DNA from: CAZOBJ01 sp964577825
GTDB taxonomy: Bacteria; Planctomycetota; SZUA-567; JAFGNG01
Direction of reading: 5' to 3'
Length of the DNA stretch: 17,801 nt
NCBI GenBank assembly: GCA_964577825.1
Contig: CAZOBJ010000065.1
Coordinates: 1-17,801, forward strand
Part shown: positions 15,601-17,801 of the stretch, in pieces
How the letters are laid out: each line of letters starts with the position of its first letter
Position numbering within the stretch: the first letter of the stretch is position 1
Notes under the pieces: model-generated
What the model was told of the DNA's origin: nothing
Database searches by the model: none
Seen by the model: the letters and a program-made list of their open reading frames with translations, nothing else
Translations under genes and position numbers: made by a program

Positions 15601-16015
15601 CGCGCGCGTGGAGGCGGGCGACGTAGATCAAGCGGCCTCGCTCCTCGACCAAGCCGAAGAACGTTTTCGCGAGGTCATCACTGACCGTGTCTGGTCGCCC
15701 CGCGACCGTACGCTCCACGCGAAGGCGAGCCTGAAGATGGCGCGTGTCCTCCTGGCGCGCGCCGATCTGGCTGCGGACAGGGACGAGCGCCGCCTCCAAA
15801 CCCAGGCGGCCCTGCGCCAATATGCAGACGTGTACGCCACGTATGCGGACGAGACCGTGATCGCGGACGACGCGCTGTTCGAGGCGGCAGATGAGTACCG
15901 CCGTCAGGCACGCCCCGATCGTGCGCGAGCCCTGCTGCACGAAATGCACGACGCTGCACGCGCACGCACGCTTCTGCGCAGGCTGGAGGCGACTTCCACG
16001 GAGATGGCGCCGTGA
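12638..16015 (+). CDS. large exported TPR-like helical-repeat protein
   Basis: A 1125-residue protein (1136 if started at GTG 12605, which overlaps the previous stop as GTGA). I do not recognise a named family. A short signal peptide is clear (MRCTCLFLAIMLGC, cleavage at AQA-AES), so it should act in the periplasm. The mature part is almost wholly alpha-helical with TPR-like pairs, for example FNTHDYPQAAQRFGTVIEAL, LYYSGRLEEAVSEYMAML, ALGEERQALDLLDRL, QRGRPDLAALRYDAAVALA, VRRRQPEEALALLETYL and ALDQGEYERALYIAQDGR. No catalytic motif is visible. GTG 12638 is preferred since CGGAG (12626-12630) is 7 bases upstream and it yields a compact signal peptide. The stop overlaps the lpxK start (GTGA), so it is coupled to lipid A synthesis. 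A scaffold role in envelope biogenesis, like YbgF/CpoB or BamD, is inference. Confidence 0.82.
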   Translation: MRCTCLFLAIMLGCALFASAAQAAESAIDVRAELAAGRTLFNTHDYPQAAQRFGTVIEALASRPAASAREEAMLLRARCLVAMAWSEGTEAAGRAQLVHEALTLLRRALEQVPAQETTHRPALHYWAGRALAYVADELRLGAEVRAAYRPLLQQYRVPATRALERQGREPGDIGPDVYAALDELLVLRDAVDHLHRAASETERGALNYDARLYRALALGEIARSLHARAAWEEAVETFPGLLASLTDAIEAPMEKVTSDAAYRAAISELTEVARSYTPGTGRPSGGNRPIPEVVLTEYHRERGHYELARREADLFARLYPQSRAMARVRLWKADSLYYSGRLEEAVSEYMAMLDDPLARPRHRLDALLGTGWCHARLAATLGADRRRAHLTGAAQAFDQAEDLFQDLAPNDNRRLPALYKLAETRVALGEERQALDLLDRLSTLVQEGLTHGALSQESADAYRLRHSSLAGAAAEHLGRPDLARTQFLSVQALAAQQDRPAELLEAVESLARIEMQRGRPDLAALRYDAAVALADPDASPVEHARARLGSATARLALAQALVEDESPDSDARPCAAAALLLATAHPPDAVSDLVGDLALEQRVARLRESRPDELLAGVIERLDRLLDQQAARLRVDGLYYHQGAAYAALGRYDARQLLSDGPLGEDACRAVLDRFDRAIADDGAFMMSLKVNPRGAFAARAMYGMGRALADAGEFTRNASDRFQTQREQSLADLYRHQAQEYLAGAVEPLQRCARTASGDELAVQAHELLGRVFILLDRYGPAENVYRALHADPAVATERRESVALELADLLVRRRQPEEALALLETYLTRTREAVLATGEILEDLGRLERAHTVYSMTRDLPSPTTSEERARHAQALYRAQATALTLARGPHPLPSVSAQDAIDGLRSVAETYPRTLAGAQALGTLGRYALDQGEYERALYIAQDGRARFENLLDEVAPGAVDEPLLAASRHAMLNLAGEILRGQASARVEAGDVDQAASLLDQAEERFREVITDRVWSPRDRTLHAKASLKMARVLLARADLAADRDERRLQTQAALRQYADVYATYADETVIADDALFEAADEYRRQARPDRARALLHEMHDAARARTLLRRLEATSTEMAP

Positions 16016-17079
16016 GCGCGACACTGCGCGCCCTCCGGCCCATCTTGGAGGACCGCGCAGGCGGCCTTTCCGGCAAACTTGTGCGCGCTGCGCTCTGGCC
16101 CATGGGCCTGGCCATGAGCGCGGCGACCAAGCTGCGGCGCTCAGCCTTCCAAGCCAGGCTCTTTCGTGCGCGCACCGTCGCGGTTCCGGTCGTCAGTGTC
16201 GGCAACCTCACCGCGGGCGGAACGGGCAAGACGCCCCTTGTCGCACTCCTCGCCGAGCGCGTGTCCGCCGGCGGGCGCCGTCCAGCCGTAGCGGCGCGCG
16301 GGTATGCTGCGCGCAAGGGCCACGCCGGGGACGAGGAACGCGTTCTGTGCGATCAGATCCCCGGCCTCATCTACGAAGCGGGCCCGGACCGCGCCGCCGC
16401 GGCCGCACGCGCTGCGCAACGCGATGCGGACGTCGTGATCCTGGACGACGGCTTCCAGCACCTGCGCTTGGCCCGGAACCTGGACATCGTCGCCCTGGAT
16501 GCCACGCATCCCTTCGGCGGCGGACGGGTCCTGCCCGCGGGCCTGCTGCGCGAACCCGTCTCCGCCCTCGGGTACGCGGACCTAATCGTACTCACCCACA
16601 CGGACGAGCTGTCCAGGCAAGCGCTCGACGACCTGGAACAGCGGGTCCGCGGCCTCGCGCCCGACGCGCCGATCGTCCACAGCCTGCACGAACCGGCCTC
16701 TCTCACCGAGCTCGGCTCCGGCACCACGCGGCCCATTGAGACGCTGCATGGCGAGTGCGTGGTGGCCCTGTCCGCGATCGGGCGGCCCCAGGGGTTCGAG
16801 ACCACGCTCGCGCGCGCGGGCGCACACGTCGCCGCGCACATCACATTTGCCGACCACCACGTGTATCGCGCTGAGGATCTCCAGGCCGCATTCCGCGCGG
16901 CAAAGGATGCGCAGGCGCACCTTGTCGTCACGACACAGAAGGACGCGGCGAATCTCGCGCACCTCTCTGTTCATCCACCAGGGGACATGGACGTCCTGGT
17001 CCTGGCCATTCGCCTTCGTCTCGTCCGCAACGCAGAGGCTCTGGACCGCGCCCTGCAGCGTGTTCTCGACCACCCGTAA
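16012..17079 (+). CDS. lpxK: tetraacyldisaccharide 4'-kinase LpxK
   Basis: Phosphorylates the 4' position of the lipid A disaccharide at the cytoplasmic face of the inner membrane, the step giving lipid IVA. The 355 residues are typical. The start is a membrane-associating segment (about 20-38), then the P-loop VGNLTAGGTGKTP (63-75), RGY (96-98), GDE (106-108), the conserved DDGFQHLRLARNLDIV (145-160), a PAGLLREP motif (175-182), and FADHHVY in the second half before TTQKDAANL. Start GTG 16012 overlaps the previous TGA (GTGA) with CGGAG (15999-16003) 8 bases upstream. The upstream ATGs of this operon are not in frame. Its presence shows that the organism makes lipid A. kdtA or other lpx genes are not adjacent. 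Confidence 0.95.
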   Translation: MSATLRALRPILEDRAGGLSGKLVRAALWPMGLAMSAATKLRRSAFQARLFRARTVAVPVVSVGNLTAGGTGKTPLVALLAERVSAGGRRPAVAARGYAARKGHAGDEERVLCDQIPGLIYEAGPDRAAAAARAAQRDADVVILDDGFQHLRLARNLDIVALDATHPFGGGRVLPAGLLREPVSALGYADLIVLTHTDELSRQALDDLEQRVRGLAPDAPIVHSLHEPASLTELGSGTTRPIETLHGECVVALSAIGRPQGFETTLARAGAHVAAHITFADHHVYRAEDLQAAFRAAKDAQAHLVVTTQKDAANLAHLSVHPPGDMDVLVLAIRLRLVRNAEALDRALQRVLDHP

Positions 17080-17093
17080 GAAGAGACCTGACC

Positions 17094-17735
17094 ATGCTGC
17101 GCGTCTGCGAGCTTTTCACGAGCCTCCAGGGCGAGACGAGCTATGCTGGGCTGCCCTGCACCTTTGTCCGGCTCGCGGGCTGCAACCTGCGCTGCCGATG
17201 GTGCGACACGCCCTATGCCCTGACTGCGCGCGGAAGACGCTGGGACGCGAAGGCGTTCGCGCAACGCGTGCACAGAGCAGGCACCCGGCTCGCTGCGATC
17301 ACGGGCGGGGAGCCGCTTCTCCAACCCGAGGCACCCGCGCTCGCGGCCGCCCTTGCTCGCCTCGGACATACCGTGCTCGTAGAAACCAACGGCAGCCTGG
17401 ACATCTCCTCGATCGCGGCGCCGGCGGTGCGCATCCTGGATCTGAAGGCCCCGAGCAGCGGCGAGACTGACCGCATGGACTGGGTCAATCTGGACAGGCT
17501 GCGCCCCACGGACGAGGTCAAGATCCTGATCGCGGACCGCACCGACTACGCCTGGGCTTGCGACGTCCTGCGGGGCCACCGCCTCAACCAGCGTTGCCCG
17601 GTGCTCTTCGGTGCGGTGGCCGGACGACTGCGCGCAGGGCGCTTGGCGGACTGGGTCGTGGCCGACCGCCTGCCCGTACGCGTGCAGGTGCAGCTCCATC
17701 GCGTGCTCTGGCCCGGCCGCCGCCGCAGAGCGTAG
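17094..17735 (+). CDS. queE: 7-carboxy-7-deazaguanine synthase QueE
   Basis: A radical-SAM enzyme that converts 6-carboxytetrahydropterin to 7-carboxy-7-deazaguanine, the ring contraction in queuosine biosynthesis. The 4Fe-4S ligands are C30, C34 and C37 in CNLRCRWCDT (CX3CX2C). Also seen are FTSLQGE (8-14), ITGGEPLLQ (69-77) contacting SAM, VETNGS (96-101), LDLKAPSSGE, DEVKILIADRTDY and a C-terminal VQLHRVLWP that matches QueE endings. At 213 residues the length is normal. Start ATG 17094 lies 14 bases after lpxK with only a weak AGAG-type ribosome site, so it is probably read with lpxK. queC, queD and queF are not in the window. The last 66 bases (17736-17801) hold no feature I can support. 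Confidence 0.93.
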   Translation: MLRVCELFTSLQGETSYAGLPCTFVRLAGCNLRCRWCDTPYALTARGRRWDAKAFAQRVHRAGTRLAAITGGEPLLQPEAPALAAALARLGHTVLVETNGSLDISSIAAPAVRILDLKAPSSGETDRMDWVNLDRLRPTDEVKILIADRTDYAWACDVLRGHRLNQRCPVLFGAVAGRLRAGRLADWVVADRLPVRVQVQLHRVLWPGRRRRA

Positions 17736-17801
17736 CTCGTACTTCTTTCCAAACAACGCCTTAGGCCTCTCCCTCCTCGTATCTCTGTCAGCCCTGGACT
17801 T

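Noticed and set aside
1..17801. CRISPR array, transposon ends, tRNA or rRNA genes
   Set aside because: No regularly spaced repeats, transposase motifs, or cloverleaf-like sequences were seen in any gap.

Overview
The window is a gene-dense, high-GC stretch of bacterial chromosome with 13 protein genes, the first truncated by the window edge. I see no mobile element, CRISPR array, rRNA or tRNA. LpxK (lipid A synthesis), a TolC-type outer-membrane channel and a periplasmic helical-repeat protein point to a Gram-negative, LPS-bearing cell. A zinc ribbon of the kind common in Planctomycetota (CxxC, then CPxC), a DnaA with an atypical GPSGTGKT P-loop and a pyrophosphate-type phosphofructokinase suggest Planctomycetota or a neighbouring uncultured lineage. 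That placement is inference; no marker RNA is present to settle it.

Layout. Positions 1-1271 (+) hold the 3' part of tsaD (tRNA t6A synthesis) overlapping a TlyA-like rRNA methyltransferase that lacks the usual S4 domain. Positions 1384-5400 (+) hold pta (acetyl phosphate/acetyl-CoA) and a PreP-like M16C zinc peptidase behind a strong promoter. Positions 5620-6636 (+) hold a zinc-ribbon membrane protein of unknown role, which converges with tolC on the minus strand (6704-8263). The tolC-dnaA intergenic region (about 590 bases) carries two divergent promoters, an AT-rich patch and a nested inverted repeat. dnaA (TTG start at 8857) and a HinT-type HIT gene follow. The PPi-phosphofructokinase gene (10694-11926, minus) converges with the HIT gene and diverges from the last operon. 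Positions 12153-17735 (+) form a tight operon: YbgC-type thioesterase, large exported helical-repeat protein, lpxK and queE.

How the genes fit together. Most are housekeeping functions: translation fidelity (tsaD, tlyA-like, queE), central carbon metabolism (pta, pfp), replication initiation (dnaA) and envelope (tolC, lpxK, ybgC, repeat protein). The points most worth a second look are DnaA's altered DNA-recognition motif together with the absence of consensus DnaA boxes upstream, the S4-less TlyA, the ybgC-repeat-protein-lpxK coupling (which recalls a tol-pal operon stripped to its ends) and the orphan zinc-ribbon membrane protein. I did not find a clearly new multi-gene system.
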